A DNA stretch of 64,000 bases. It comes from JANNOG01 sp050329415. GTDB lineage: Bacteria; Actinomycetota; Actinomycetes; Actinomycetales; JBBAYJ01. The notes under the pieces are model-generated. The model worked only from the letters and a program-made list of their open reading frames with translations, was not told the DNA's origin and made no database searches. Each line of letters starts with the position of its first letter. The stretch's first letter is position 1. The position numbers and the translations under genes were made by a program. The stretch is taken from positions 10,335 to 74,334 of the forward strand of contig JBHJOS010000046.1 of the NCBI GenBank assembly GCA_050329415.1, given 5' to 3'. Positions 33,769 to 43,310 of the stretch are shown piece after piece.

Positions 33769-35211
33769 TTACCGGTCGAGGCGCCCGTCGCCGGACCCGG
33801 CGTGCCGCCGGAGTCCTCGCGGCCGGACCAGCACGGGACGACCGTCGAGGAGGTGCAGGGTGACCCCGGCGAGGAGCGCCCCGACCGCGGTCTCGGCCGC
33901 CACCGCGGCCGCCGTCCGCAGTGGATCGATCGTCACGGGCCCCCAGCCGGCCACGGCGCCCCCGCCCGCCCAGGCGAGGACCGCGGCCACCGCGCCGGCC
34001 ATGGTCCCCACCGCCAGGGCATCGGCCACCCGGTCGGTCACCGACGTGGTCCGGGTGGTGCGCCGACGGTGGATCCACCACGCGGCCGCCGCGCCGCCCG
34101 CGACGGCGGCGAGCACGCCCCCCCACGCCCACATCGGGTACTCCCCCGCCGGCCCGAGCACCGTGAGCAGGGGCAGCCCCGGGACCTCGGACACCGTCGA
34201 CCCGGACAGGCTGACCGGTTGCCCGCCCACGACGATCCCCGGCCCGGCCAGCAGCGCAGCCGCCCAGAGGACGACGGTGGGCACCAGGGCCACCTGGAGG
34301 AGCAGCAGGAAGACGCCACCCACCGGCCCGGTGGCCAGCGCCCCCGTCCGGTCGGCCGTCTCGGTCAGGCCACTCACCTGCGCGGTGAGCACCACGAGCG
34401 AGGCGCCGAGCACCCACGACACCACGGCCACGGTTCCCGCCGGACCCCAGCGACCGATCGGCCGGGCGACGAGCCGGGGCAGGCGCCCCAGGACGCGGGA
34501 CCACGCGTGAGAGGCGACGCCGGCCGCGGTCGCGAGACCGGCGACCGCAGTGACGGCCGACGCTGCGGCGAGGGGGTCGAGGTCCACCCCCGGCCCCGCC
34601 GCCCAGGTCGCCGTGACCAGGCCCAGGAGTCCGCTCGTCACCGCGCCGGCGACGACCGCGACCGCGAGGGCCGCGGCGGACCCGCGCCAGACCACGGCGA
34701 GGCGTGCGAGACGGCGACCCGAGCGGACGTGGATCGCGGCGAGGAGCGCCGTCAGTCCGAGCGGGGTGAGGGACACCGGCTGCGGACCGGCACCGCCGTC
34801 GGCGACCGGCAGCCCCAGGGCGATGTCCGCGTGGTGACCCAGCAGCCAGACGGCGGCGCCCACGCGCGCGGCCCCGGTCCAGGACGACTCCGGATCCGTG
34901 GCGGTCGTCCAGCCGACGAGCACGGTCCCGGCCACGGCGAGCAGCGCGATGACCGTGGCGCTGATCGCATGACCCACCCCGGAGCGGACCAGCTCCGCCC
35001 AGGTCGGCACGGGTCGCGCGGCACGGCGCGGGGTCTCCCGGGCGGCGGACCGATCAGCGGGGCGGGCGGCGGGGTGATCAGCAGAGCGAGCGGTGGGGCG
35101 GGGTCCCGGGGCCGACGCCGCCGTGGGGCGGGCGGACCGCGAGGCCGGCCCCGGTGGACGACGCGGCGACGGGAGGCCGGGGCCGGTGCCGGTGCTCGCC
35201 GTCGTTGCCAC
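33769..35211 (-). CDS. DUF6350-type polytopic membrane protein
   Basis: A 480-residue protein with a long disordered Pro/Arg/Ala-rich N-terminus (about 65 residues), then about nine to ten transmembrane segments. Composition, topology and position between sucD and purN match the DUF6350 family of actinobacteria. No function is known. The start is uncertain: GTG 35211 is used, while GTG 35292 would add 27 residues. It is probably co-transcribed with purN-purH. Confidence 0.75.
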   Translation of the reverse strand: MATTASTGTGPGLPSPRRPPGPASRSARPTAASAPGPRPTARSADHPAARPADRSAARETPRRAARPVPTWAELVRSGVGHAISATVIALLAVAGTVLVGWTTATDPESSWTGAARVGAAVWLLGHHADIALGLPVADGGAGPQPVSLTPLGLTALLAAIHVRSGRRLARLAVVWRGSAAALAVAVVAGAVTSGLLGLVTATWAAGPGVDLDPLAAASAVTAVAGLATAAGVASHAWSRVLGRLPRLVARPIGRWGPAGTVAVVSWVLGASLVVLTAQVSGLTETADRTGALATGPVGGVFLLLLQVALVPTVVLWAAALLAGPGIVVGGQPVSLSGSTVSEVPGLPLLTVLGPAGEYPMWAWGGVLAAVAGGAAAAWWIHRRRTTRTTSVTDRVADALAVGTMAGAVAAVLAWAGGGAVAGWGPVTIDPLRTAAAVAAETAVGALLAGVTLHLLDGRPVLVRPRGLRRHAGSGDGRLDR

Positions 35212-35349
35212 ACCTTCAGAGTGACGACGGACCCCCTCGGCCCGCACGCGCCACGCCGCGAACGCATCCGGGCGATTCGCCTGCTGAAACACTCGCCACG
35301 AGTTCAGGCCGTGTTAATCTGCTGTTCGCTCTGGAGGGAGCGGAGAGGC

Positions 35350-35381
35350 GACGGCCCTGGTGACTTGTCACCGGGGCCGTC
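35350..35381 (-). terminator. Terminator of sucCD
   Basis: A 15-bp stem with one mismatch (GACGGCCCTGGTGAC against GTCACCGGGGCCGTC on the plus strand) and a 2-base loop, starting 36 bases after the sucD stop. Confidence 0.7.
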
Positions 35382-35416
35382 GTTCGTGCTCACTCGTTCC
35401 CCTGCGTCGGGGTGGG

Positions 35417-36313
35417 TCAGGGGGTGAGGATCCGGCGCAGGAGACGGGCGGTCTCGGAGGGGGTGCGGCCGACGCTGACGCCGACGGCCTCCATGGCCTG
35501 CTGCTTGGCCGCGGCGGTCCCGGCGGAGCCGGAGACGATGGCGCCGGCGTGGCCCATGGTCTTGCCCTCGGGAGCGGTGAACCCGGCGACGTAGCCGACG
35601 ACGGGCTTCGTCACGTGCTCGGCGATGTAGGCCGCCGCCCGCTCCTCGGCGTCTCCGCCGATCTCCCCGATCATGACGACGGCTTCGGTCTGCGGGTCGT
35701 CCTGGAACGCCTGGAGACAGTCGATGTGCGTGGTCCCGACGACCGGGTCGCCGCCGATGCCCACGCAGGTCGAGAACCCGATGTCCCGCAGCTCGTACAT
35801 CATCTGGTAGGTCAGGGTGCCGGACTTGCTGACCAGCCCGATCCGCCCGCGCTTGGTGATGTCGGCCGGGATGATGCCGGCGTTGGACTTGCCGGGTGAG
35901 ATGAGGCCGGGGCAGTTCGGGCCGATGAGGCGGGTGGTGCCGGACGCCGCGGCCAGGGCGTGGAACTCGGCGGTGTCCCTGACCGGCACGCCCTCGGTGA
36001 TGACGACGACCAGGGGCACCTTGGCCTCGATCGCCTCCACCACGGCGGCCTTGGTGAACTTCGCCGGGACGAAGATCACGGAGACGTCCGCACCGGTCGC
36101 CGCCACGGCCTCGCCGACCGTGGCGTGCACGGGAACCGGGATGGACCCGTGATCGGGATGCTCGAAGTCGATGGACTGCCCTCCCTTGCCGGGGGTCACC
36201 CCGGCCACCACTCGGGTGCCGGCGCGCAGCATCCGCTGGGTGTGCTTGCGCCCCTCGGCCCCGGTCATGCCCTGGACGACGATTCGGGAGTGCTCGTCGA
36301 GGAAGATCGCCAC
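35417..36313 (-). CDS. sucD: Succinyl-CoA synthetase alpha subunit
   Basis: A 298-residue alpha subunit. It carries the CoA-binding VQGMTGAEGRKHTQRML, GVTPGKGG, GPNCPGLISPGKSNAGIIP, SKSGTLTYQMMYEL and the phosphorylated-histidine segment GHAGAIVSGSAGTAAAKQQAM (H in GHAGA). GTG 36313 has AGGAG seven bases upstream. It follows sucC by 25 bases and acts with it in the TCA cycle, forming ATP or GTP from succinyl-CoA. Confidence 0.97.
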   Translation of the reverse strand: MAIFLDEHSRIVVQGMTGAEGRKHTQRMLRAGTRVVAGVTPGKGGQSIDFEHPDHGSIPVPVHATVGEAVAATGADVSVIFVPAKFTKAAVVEAIEAKVPLVVVITEGVPVRDTAEFHALAAASGTTRLIGPNCPGLISPGKSNAGIIPADITKRGRIGLVSKSGTLTYQMMYELRDIGFSTCVGIGGDPVVGTTHIDCLQAFQDDPQTEAVVMIGEIGGDAEERAAAYIAEHVTKPVVGYVAGFTAPEGKTMGHAGAIVSGSAGTAAAKQQAMEAVGVSVGRTPSETARLLRRILTP

Positions 36314-36338
36314 TGGTGTGCTCCTGTCTGCTCGCGCG

Positions 36339-37526
36339 TCAGGCGGCCGGGCTCGCGGCGGCCAGCTCGGCCGCCCGGCGGGCGGCGTCATCCATGGTGT
36401 CGACCTGCTCCAGGCCGGGGAGTCCGGAGTCGGCGAGGATCTGCCGGCCGATCTCGGCGTTGTTGCCGTCCAGGCGGACCACCAGCGGCCGGGTCACCGC
36501 CTCGCCCCGCTCCTGGAGGAGATGGAACGCGGCGACGATGCCGTTGGCGACCGCGTCGCAGGACGTGATCCCGCCAAAGACGTTGACGAAGACACTGCGG
36601 ACCTGGTCGTCCGAGAGAATGATCTCCAGCCCGTTCGCCATCACCTCGGCCGACGCCCCGCCGCCGATGTCGAGGAAGTTCGCCGGGCGGACCCCGCCGA
36701 ACTCCTCTCCGGCGCCCGCGACCACGTCCAGCGTCGACATCACCAGGCCGGCGCCGTTGCCGATGACGCCCACCGTGCCGTCGAGCTTGACGTAGTTGAG
36801 GTCCCGCTCGGCGGCCGCCCGCTCCAGGGGATCCGTGGCCGCGACGTCCACCAGGCCCGCGTGGTGCGGGTGCCGGAACGCCGCGTTGTCGTCCAGAGTG
36901 ATCTTGCCGTCGAGGGCCACGAGACGGCCGTCGCCGGTCCGGACCAGCGGATTGACCTCCACGAGGGTGGCGTCCTCGGCGCTGAACACCGCCCACAGCC
37001 GCTGCAGCAGGGCGACGGCGCCGTCCCGGACCTCGGCGGGGAACCGGGCGGCGTCGGCGATCTCCCCCGCCTTGGCCGCGTCCATCCCGGTCAGGGGGTC
37101 GACCGGCACCCGGGCCAGGGCGTCGGGTCGCTCGACGGCGAGCTGCTCGATCTCCATCCCGCCCTCGACGCTCGCCATCGCCAGCCAGGTGCGGTTCGAG
37201 CGGTCGAGGAGGAACGAGACGTAGTACTCGTCCGCGATGTCCACACCCGGGGCGATCATGACTCGCCGGACCAGGTGTCCCTTGATGTCCATGCCGAGGA
37301 TCGCGCGAGCGTGCTCCTCGGCCTCGGCGGGCAACTTCGCCAGCTTCACCCCGCCGGCCTTGCCGCGGCCACCGGTCTTGACCTGGGCCTTGACGACGAC
37401 CACCGGGGTCGCGAGGGACTCGGCCGCGCGACGGGCCGCCTCGGGGGTCTCGGCGACGTGGGAGGGCAGGACGGGCACACCGTGGGCCTCGAAGAGGTCC
37501 CTGGCCTGGTACTCGTAGAGGTCCAC
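36339..37526 (-). CDS. sucC: Succinyl-CoA synthetase beta subunit
   Basis: A 395-residue beta subunit with an ATP-grasp domain (MDLYEYQARDLFEAHGVPVLP, VVVVKAQVKTGGRGKAGGVK, VEVNPLVRTGDGRLVALDGKI) and a C-terminal ligase domain (NFLDIGGGASAEVMANGLE, VNVFGGITSCDAVANGIV, VRLDGNNAEIGRQIL). The GTG start lies eight bases after a TAGGCT box, suggesting a short or leaderless 5' end. It shares a 92-base divergent promoter region with the B12-binding protein. Confidence 0.97.
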   Translation of the reverse strand: MDLYEYQARDLFEAHGVPVLPSHVAETPEAARRAAESLATPVVVVKAQVKTGGRGKAGGVKLAKLPAEAEEHARAILGMDIKGHLVRRVMIAPGVDIADEYYVSFLLDRSNRTWLAMASVEGGMEIEQLAVERPDALARVPVDPLTGMDAAKAGEIADAARFPAEVRDGAVALLQRLWAVFSAEDATLVEVNPLVRTGDGRLVALDGKITLDDNAAFRHPHHAGLVDVAATDPLERAAAERDLNYVKLDGTVGVIGNGAGLVMSTLDVVAGAGEEFGGVRPANFLDIGGGASAEVMANGLEIILSDDQVRSVFVNVFGGITSCDAVANGIVAAFHLLQERGEAVTRPLVVRLDGNNAEIGRQILADSGLPGLEQVDTMDDAARRAAELAAASPAA

Positions 37527-37606
37527 GACCCGGCAGCCTAGTGAGGGTCGGCAGGTCCGCGGGCCGGGGCGGTCGCCTGCCGGCCCGCGCGCGCTGTGAC
37601 CCTGGC

Positions 37607-37612
37607 TACCCT
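37607..37612 (+). promoter_or_regulatory. Leaderless-type -10 box
   Basis: TACCCT ends six bases before GTG 37619, consistent with transcription starting at the start codon of the B12-binding gene. Confidence 0.5.
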
Positions 37613-37618
37613 CGCGGA

Positions 37619-38047
37619 GTGGCCAGTGACGACGGACCGTCCCCGGAGGAGCGCGACCGGCCGCTGCGGATCGTCATCGCGAAGGCGGGTCTCGACGGGC
37701 ACGACCGCGGCGCCAAGATCGTCGCCCGGGCGTTGCGGGACGCGGGCATGGAGGTCGTCTACACCGGGCTGCGACAGACGCCCGAGCAGGTGGTCGCGGC
37801 CGTCCTCGACGAGGACGCGGACGCTCTCGGGCTGTCCCTGCTGTCCGGCGCCCACCTCACCCTGTTCCCCAGGATCCTGGCGCTGCTGAACGAGGCCGGC
37901 GCCAGAGACGTGATCGTCTTCGGCGGCGGCATCATCCCGGAGGGCGACATCCCGGCGCTCACCGAGGCGGGGGTGTCCAGGGTCTTCGGCCCCGGCACTC
38001 CGACGACCGAGATCGTGGGGTGGGTCCGCGGGGCAGTCCGCGCCTAG
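37619..38047 (+). CDS. B12-binding domain protein (methylmalonyl-CoA mutase C-terminal type)
   Basis: A 142-residue stand-alone cobalamin-binding domain. The lower-ligand motif DGHDRGAK (DxHxxG) appears near residue 28, then LSLLSGAH (SxL) and VFGGGIIPEGD (GG), closely resembling the C-terminal domain of methylmalonyl-CoA mutase. It may be the small subunit of a split acyl-CoA mutase whose large subunit lies elsewhere. The 3' end overlaps the next convergent gene by four bases. Confidence 0.88.
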   Translation: MASDDGPSPEERDRPLRIVIAKAGLDGHDRGAKIVARALRDAGMEVVYTGLRQTPEQVVAAVLDEDADALGLSLLSGAHLTLFPRILALLNEAGARDVIVFGGGIIPEGDIPALTEAGVSRVFGPGTPTTEIVGWVRGAVRA

Positions 38048-38709
38048 GCCAGGTGCTGGCCCCGCTGTCGCCGGCCGGTCCACACCAGCCCGGTGCCGGC
38101 TGCCAGCAGCCCGGCGGCGATGAGCAGGAGCCCCACGACATCGGCGCCCGCCAGTGGGAGCCCCCCGATGGTCCGAGGACCGGCGGGCGGCTGCGTGGCC
38201 CCGGGCGATGCGTCGGAGCCCGTCCCGGACGGGTCCCGGGCGTCCGGGGTGTCCGGGTCGGCGGCCGTCGCGAGGTCCGCGGGGGGCCTTCCCGCGCCGC
38301 CCGGCTCGGCCCCGGGGCCGAGCGGACCGTTGCCGGGCCGGGCGGGGAGGTTGTCGCCGGCCCCGCCGCCAGGGGGGGCGTCCACCGGGGGCGCTGGCGA
38401 GCCGCCGGTGGCCGTCGCCACCGGCGGCGGAGGGGACGTCCCGCCGACGTCGTCCGTGGTGGCCGTCTCGCTGGTGGTCGTCTCGGTGGTCGTCGTCTCG
38501 GTGGTCGTCGTGGTGGTCGTGGTGGTGACCGTTGTCACGGGCTGGTCAGCGGTCTCCGACGCGGTGGTCGGGACACTCCCGGCCGCGGCCGGGAGCACTG
38601 CCGATGTCGGTGCCACCGTCAGCAGGCCCGCCACCAGGCCCGCGAGGACGAGCGGAGCCACGGTCCACGCAGGGCGGAGAGGGGTCCGGAGGCATGTCAC
38701 ACCAGTCAC
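38044..38709 (-). CDS. Thr/Pro-rich surface-anchored protein
   Basis: A 221-residue protein with a signal peptide (about residues 1-37), a Thr-rich low-complexity run at about 54-80, a Gly/Pro-rich stretch, and a C-terminal hydrophobic segment (VVGLLLIAAGLLAAGTGLVW) ending in RRQR. This resembles sortase-substrate architecture but has no LPxTG; PLAG precedes the helix. A role as a cell-wall spacer protein is guessed. AAGGG lies seven bases before the GTG. Confidence 0.7.
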   Translation of the reverse strand: MTGVTCLRTPLRPAWTVAPLVLAGLVAGLLTVAPTSAVLPAAAGSVPTTASETADQPVTTVTTTTTTTTTETTTTETTTSETATTDDVGGTSPPPPVATATGGSPAPPVDAPPGGGAGDNLPARPGNGPLGPGAEPGGAGRPPADLATAADPDTPDARDPSGTGSDASPGATQPPAGPRTIGGLPLAGADVVGLLLIAAGLLAAGTGLVWTGRRQRGQHLA

Positions 38710-38832
38710 GGCCGGACCCTTCTGTGCGTGCCGCGGGTCGCGCGGGCTGCCCTCGATTGTCCGTCGTCGCCGGTCACGGGTCCGCGCTTCCCTGTCCTCC
38801 ACCCGAGAACCGTCCGATCGGCCGACGTCACC

Positions 38833-41211
38833 TCAGACTTTCGTCAGCGGTGCGTACCGTAGCAAGAGCCGCTTCTCGCCGAGCAGGCCGAAGTCCACGG
38901 TGGCGATGGCCCGCTCGCCGGCACCGTCCACCACCACGACGACCCCGTCCCCGAAGGTGTCGTGGTGTACCCGCTCCCCCGCGGAGACCGCGATCGGTGT
39001 CCGGTTGCCGGGCGAACGGACGCCGGGGCGCGCCGCCACCCGCGCCAGTGCCGGGGCCGACCGCCACGGGCTCGGTGCCGAGTGGGTGGGGGGCGGTGCC
39101 TCGCGCCGCCACGTGACCAGAGCGGAGGGCACCTCGTCCAGGAACCGCGACGCCGGCGCCGACGTGGGCTGTCCCCAGGCGCTGCGGACGAGGGCGCGAG
39201 TGAGGTAAAGGCGCTGGCGGGCCCGGGTGATGCCGACGTAGGCGAGGCGGCGCTCCTCGGCGATCTGGGTGGGGTCGTCGAGCGTGCGGAGGTGGGGGAA
39301 CACCCCGTCCTCCATGCCGGTGAGGAAGACCACCGGGAACTCCAGGCCCTTGGCCGTGTGGAGCGTCATGAGCGTCACCCGACCGGCGTCGATGCCGTCC
39401 CGCGGGGCATCCGGCAGCTCGTCGGCGTCGGCCACGAGCGAGGTCCGCTCGAGGAAGTCGGCCAGGGTCCCGTCCGGCTGCGACACCTCGAACTCCTGAG
39501 CGACGGACACCAGTTCGGCGAGGTTCTCCAGCCGCGAGGCGTCCTGCGGGTCGTGACTCTCGCGCAGGTCGTCGATGTAGCCCGAGCGGTCGAGGACCGC
39601 CTGGAGCAGGGTCGCGATCGACGCCCCGGCCGCGGTGTACCCGCGCAGCTCCGCCATGAGGTCGGCGAACCTGCGCAGCGCGGCCACGGAGCGGCTGACC
39701 AGGGTGGCGGCGAACTCGTCGAGCCGCTCCAGCGCCGCCCCGAACGACACGCCCCGGGCGGTCGCGAAGTCCGCCACCGCCTGCTCGGCCTTGTCGCCGA
39801 TCCCCCGCTTGGGCACGTTGACGATCCGCCGCAGGTTCACCGTGTCGTCCGGATTGGCCAGGGCACGCAGGTACGCGAGGGCGTCCTTGATCTCCCGGCG
39901 TTCGTAGAAGCGCGTGCCGCCCACCACGACGTACGGGACCCCGGTGCGGACCAGGACGTCCTCGATCGCCCGGGACTGGGCGTTGGTCCGGTAGAAGACG
40001 GCGACGTCGCCGTAGGCGTACCCGTGGCCGTCGCGCAGCCGGTCGATCTCCTCGACGACGAACGCCGCCTCGTCGGCCTCGGAGTCGGCCACATAGCCGA
40101 CCACCGGTTCGCCGGGGCCGGCGTCGGTCCACAGGTTCTTGGGCCGACGGTCCGGGTTGCGGGAGATGACGGCGTTGGCGGCATCGAGCACCGTCTGCGT
40201 CGAGCGGTAGTTCTGCTCGAGCAGGACCACCCGGGCGTCGGGATAGTCGGCCTCGAACTCCAGGATGTTGCGGATGGACGCCCCGCGGAAGGCGTAGATC
40301 GACTGGTCGGCGTCGCCGACCACCGTGAGCTCGGCCGGCGGGACGGCCAGCTGCCCCTCCCCCTCCCCCGGTACCGGCGTCCCCGCCCCGGCGCCCGCGT
40401 AGCCGCCGACGAGCTCCCGCACGAGGACGTACTGGGCGTGGTTGGTGTCCTGGTACTCGTCGACGAGGACGTGCCGGAAGCGGCGGCGGTAGTGCTCGGC
40501 GGTCTCGGGGAAGACCTGGAGCAGGTGGACCGTCGTCATGATGAGGTCGTCGAAGTCGAGGGCGCTGGCCTCGCGCAGCCGGGCGGTGTAGCGCCGGTAC
40601 ACGTCGGCCACGAGGATCTCGGTCGGGGTGGCGCCGGCCGCCACCCGCGAGGCGTACGTCTCGTGGTCGACCAGCTCGTTCTTGAGGGCGGAGATCTGGC
40701 TCGCCAGCGAGCGGGGCGGGTACTTCCTGGGGTCGAGGCCGAGGTCCCGGGCGACCAGGGCGAGCAGCCGCTGGCTGTCGGCTGCGTCGTAGATGGAGAA
40801 CTGGGAGCGCAGCCCGAGCTTCGTCGCCTCGCGCCGCAGGATCCGGACGCAGGCGGAGTGGAACGTCGACACCAGCATCCGCTGCGCCGCCGGCCCCACG
40901 AGCGCGGCGACCCGCTCCCGCATCTCGCCCGCAGCCTTGTTGGTGAAGGTGATCGCGAGCACCTCACCGGGGCGCACCCCGCGAGCGGCCAGCGCATACG
41001 CGATCCGGTAGGTGAGGACGCGGGTCTTGCCGGAGCCGGCGCCGGCCACCACCAGCAGGGGTGACCCCTCGTGGGCCACGGCCGTCCGCTGTGCGGGATT
41101 GAGATCCGCCAGGAGTTCCTCGCCACGGTCGGCGGCGCCCGTCGGGCCCGTGGGCCGCCGGCCCGACGGGGCGGCGGTGAGCACCGGGAGGTCGTCGAAG
41201 AGGGCGCTCAT
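38833..41211 (-). CDS. pcrA: ATP-dependent DNA helicase PcrA/UvrD
   Basis: A 792-residue superfamily 1A helicase that unwinds DNA 3'-5' during repair and replication. Motif I is VAGAGSGKTRVL (about residue 55), Ia ITFTNKAAGEMR, II LVDEYQDTNHAQY, III VVGDADQSIYAFRGA, IV LEQNYRST, V VTLMTLHTAKGLEFPVVFLTGMEDGVFPH, VI EERRLAYVGITRARQRLYL. The C-terminal Tudor-like fold (HDTFGDGVVVVVDGAG) that binds RNA polymerase in PcrA is present. Confidence 0.96.
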   Translation of the reverse strand: MSALFDDLPVLTAAPSGRRPTGPTGAADRGEELLADLNPAQRTAVAHEGSPLLVVAGAGSGKTRVLTYRIAYALAARGVRPGEVLAITFTNKAAGEMRERVAALVGPAAQRMLVSTFHSACVRILRREATKLGLRSQFSIYDAADSQRLLALVARDLGLDPRKYPPRSLASQISALKNELVDHETYASRVAAGATPTEILVADVYRRYTARLREASALDFDDLIMTTVHLLQVFPETAEHYRRRFRHVLVDEYQDTNHAQYVLVRELVGGYAGAGAGTPVPGEGEGQLAVPPAELTVVGDADQSIYAFRGASIRNILEFEADYPDARVVLLEQNYRSTQTVLDAANAVISRNPDRRPKNLWTDAGPGEPVVGYVADSEADEAAFVVEEIDRLRDGHGYAYGDVAVFYRTNAQSRAIEDVLVRTGVPYVVVGGTRFYERREIKDALAYLRALANPDDTVNLRRIVNVPKRGIGDKAEQAVADFATARGVSFGAALERLDEFAATLVSRSVAALRRFADLMAELRGYTAAGASIATLLQAVLDRSGYIDDLRESHDPQDASRLENLAELVSVAQEFEVSQPDGTLADFLERTSLVADADELPDAPRDGIDAGRVTLMTLHTAKGLEFPVVFLTGMEDGVFPHLRTLDDPTQIAEERRLAYVGITRARQRLYLTRALVRSAWGQPTSAPASRFLDEVPSALVTWRREAPPPTHSAPSPWRSAPALARVAARPGVRSPGNRTPIAVSAGERVHHDTFGDGVVVVVDGAGERAIATVDFGLLGEKRLLLRYAPLTKV

Positions 41212-41282
41212 GGTGGGCCCAGGGTACGGGCGGCCCCGGACGCCCCGGGGGCCCCGACGCCGAGGTCGGGGTGTCCGGGACG

Positions 41283-41288
41283 TACGCT
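41283..41288 (+). promoter_or_regulatory. Leaderless-type -10 box
   Basis: TACGCT ends six bases before GTG 41295 of the PIG-L gene. Confidence 0.5.
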
Positions 41289-41294
41289 CCTGCG

Positions 41295-42017
41295 GTGCCT
41301 GCGCCGGACGCCTCGACCGAGCGCGCCCTCGTCGTGGGGGCGCACCCCGACGACATCGACTTCGGCTGCGCGGCCACCGTGGCGACCTGGGTGGACGCGG
41401 GCATCGACGTGACGTACCTGGTGGTGACCCGGGGCGACCAGGGCGGCTTCGACGACACTCCGCGGGAGCAGGTGCCGCTGATCCGCGAGGCCGAGCAGGT
41501 GGCGGCCGCCGGGGCGGTCGGAGTCACGGACGTGCGTTTCCTCGACGGGTACGCCGACGGGGACGTCCAGGTCTGCCACGACCTGGTGCGGGACGTCTCG
41601 CGGGTGATCCGGCAGGTCCGGCCGCAGCGGGCGCTCATCCAGTCACCGGAGCGGAACTACCGGCGGCTTCCCGCCTCCCACCCCGACCACCTCGCGGTGG
41701 GCGAGGCCGCCCTGCGAGCGATCTACCCTGCGGCGCGCAACGCCTTCGCCTACCCGAAGCTGCTCGACGAGGGCCTCCAGCCCTGGACGGTGACCGACAT
41801 CTGGCTGGTCGGCCACCCCACCGTCAACCACCACGTCGACGTCACCTCGACCTTCGACCGCAAGGTCGCCGCCCTGCGGGCGCACGCGAGCCAGACCCGT
41901 CACCTGGGGGACGGGCTGGTGACCATGCTGCAGGGGTGGCTGGGCGAGAACGCCCGAGCCGCGGGGCTGCCCGCGGGGCGACTGGCCGAGGCGTTCCACA
42001 CGCTCGAGGTGAGCTGA
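41295..42017 (+). CDS. PIG-L family deacetylase
   Basis: A 240-residue LmbE/PIG-L deacetylase. The zinc-binding GAHPDDIDFGC and the second ligand motif SHPDHLAVGEAAL are intact. The family removes acetyl groups from N-acetylglucosamine conjugates (MshB and Mca in mycothiol metabolism) or other sugars; which substrate applies here is not evident. The GTG chosen follows a TACGCT box by six bases. An upstream GTG at 41271 with GAGG is an alternative. Confidence 0.88.
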   Translation: MPAPDASTERALVVGAHPDDIDFGCAATVATWVDAGIDVTYLVVTRGDQGGFDDTPREQVPLIREAEQVAAAGAVGVTDVRFLDGYADGDVQVCHDLVRDVSRVIRQVRPQRALIQSPERNYRRLPASHPDHLAVGEAALRAIYPAARNAFAYPKLLDEGLQPWTVTDIWLVGHPTVNHHVDVTSTFDRKVAALRAHASQTRHLGDGLVTMLQGWLGENARAAGLPAGRLAEAFHTLEVS

Positions 42018-42030
42018 GCCCGGCCGCGCC

Positions 42031-42945
42031 TCAGCCGAACACCTGGACCCAGGTGCCCGCGGCGTACCCCGGCATCGACCCGGGGTCCTGGCCGATTCCC
42101 GTGACCCTCCGGTCGCAGTCGAGGATGTTGGCGCGGTGCTCGGGGCTGTCCATCCAGCCGTCGACGACGGCAGCGGCAGCGCTGTAGCCGGTGGCGATGT
42201 TCTCGGCGACCGATCCCGGGTAGCCCGCCGCCGCGGCGCGGGACGAGGGGGTGCTCCCGTCCGGGGAGGTGTGGTCGAAGTACTGACGGTCGACCATGTC
42301 GGCGGCGTGGGCGTCGGCTGCCTCCGTGAGGCGGTCGTCGATGGTCAGGGCGGGACACCCGGCCGCGGCGCGCTCGGCGTTGACCAGCTCGAACACGTCC
42401 TGGAGCAGTCCGGAGGGCGGGCCGGCGGACTGTGTGGGGCCGTCACTGGGCGGCGTGGTGGACGAGTCGGTACCGGCGACGTTCCCGGCGTCGGGGGTGG
42501 CCGTCCCGGTGGCGGCCAGGGGCGTCGACGCGGAAGTCGCCGACGTCGGCGCAGCCGTGGCCTCGCCGTCCGGTTCGACCGGTGTCGCCGGACCGGTCCA
42601 GGTGGGCAGGGCCGAGGCGCCCTCGGCACCGCCCGGAACCGAGCCCGCTGAGCGCTCGCCCCCCTCGGAGAGGTCGTCGATGCGTGGCAGGGCAGAGGTC
42701 CCGGCCGGTGCGGCCGAGCGGTCCCGGCCGAGCAGGTCGAACCCGGCGACGTCGACACCCGTCACGCGACCCACGGACGCGACCCCCAGCACCGGACCGG
42801 CGATCACGACGACGTTGGCCAGCGCGAGCGCCCCGATGACGGCTGCCACCACCACGTTGCCGCGGCGCAGCCACCGATGCCGCCGGACCGCGTCGCGATG
42901 CAGCAGACGCAGGTCCGGGTCGTCCGGCCGACGGGTCAGGTCCAC
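42031..42945 (-). CDS. Membrane-anchored CAP/SCP domain protein
   Basis: A 304-residue protein with a basic cytoplasmic N-terminus, one transmembrane helix (about 33-56), a long disordered Ser/Thr/Pro linker and a C-terminal CAP domain (about 180-300; LVNAERAAAGCPALTIDDRL, HAADMVDRQYFDHTSPDG, AENIATGY, WMDSPEHRANIL). The CAP residues H, E and H of the acidic cleft are present. Extracytoplasmic; function unknown. The GTG overlaps the preceding gene by about ten bases. Confidence 0.87.
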   Translation of the reverse strand: MDLTRRPDDPDLRLLHRDAVRRHRWLRRGNVVVAAVIGALALANVVVIAGPVLGVASVGRVTGVDVAGFDLLGRDRSAAPAGTSALPRIDDLSEGGERSAGSVPGGAEGASALPTWTGPATPVEPDGEATAAPTSATSASTPLAATGTATPDAGNVAGTDSSTTPPSDGPTQSAGPPSGLLQDVFELVNAERAAAGCPALTIDDRLTEAADAHAADMVDRQYFDHTSPDGSTPSSRAAAAGYPGSVAENIATGYSAAAAVVDGWMDSPEHRANILDCDRRVTGIGQDPGSMPGYAAGTWVQVFG

Positions 42946-43280
42946 AGCACCGCCACTGTGACGTTGAGCACGCCGAGGCCCCCGATGAGGTGGACGAGCG
43001 GGCCCGGGACGTCCTCGCGCCGACGGTTGACCCACAACAGGACAGTGACCGCCAGGGCCACCGCGAGCTTGAAGGTGATCTTCACGTTGTCGACGTCGTC
43101 GCCCTCGCCCCGGGCGTATGCGAGTCCGACCAGCAAGATCCCGGTCACCAGAGCGGTGAGGGCACCGTGCAGCATGACCGGGACCACCTGCGGCCGGCGG
43201 ACATGGGCCAGCCAGCCGCCCACGACGCCCGCCATGCCGACCAGGTGCAACACGACGACGAGGCCGTTGACGACGTCCAC
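42936..43280 (-). CDS. Four-helix integral membrane protein
   Basis: A 114-residue protein with four predicted transmembrane helices, no charged catalytic motif, and a start (GTG 43280) seven bases after a TAGGCT box. Located between ccdA and the CAP-domain gene on the same strand. Family not recognised beyond a conserved actinobacterial membrane protein. Confidence 0.75.
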   Translation of the reverse strand: MDVVNGLVVVLHLVGMAGVVGGWLAHVRRPQVVPVMLHGALTALVTGILLVGLAYARGEGDDVDNVKITFKLAVALAVTVLLWVNRRREDVPGPLVHLIGGLGVLNVTVAVLWT

Positions 43281-43310
43281 GGGTGGCAGCCTAGCCCGAC
43301 CCGGTCCGGA

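Noticed and set aside
38044..38709. LPxTG sortase substrate
   Set aside because: The C-terminus has a hydrophobic helix and basic tail, but PLAG is the nearest match to LPxTG, so sortase processing is unsupported.
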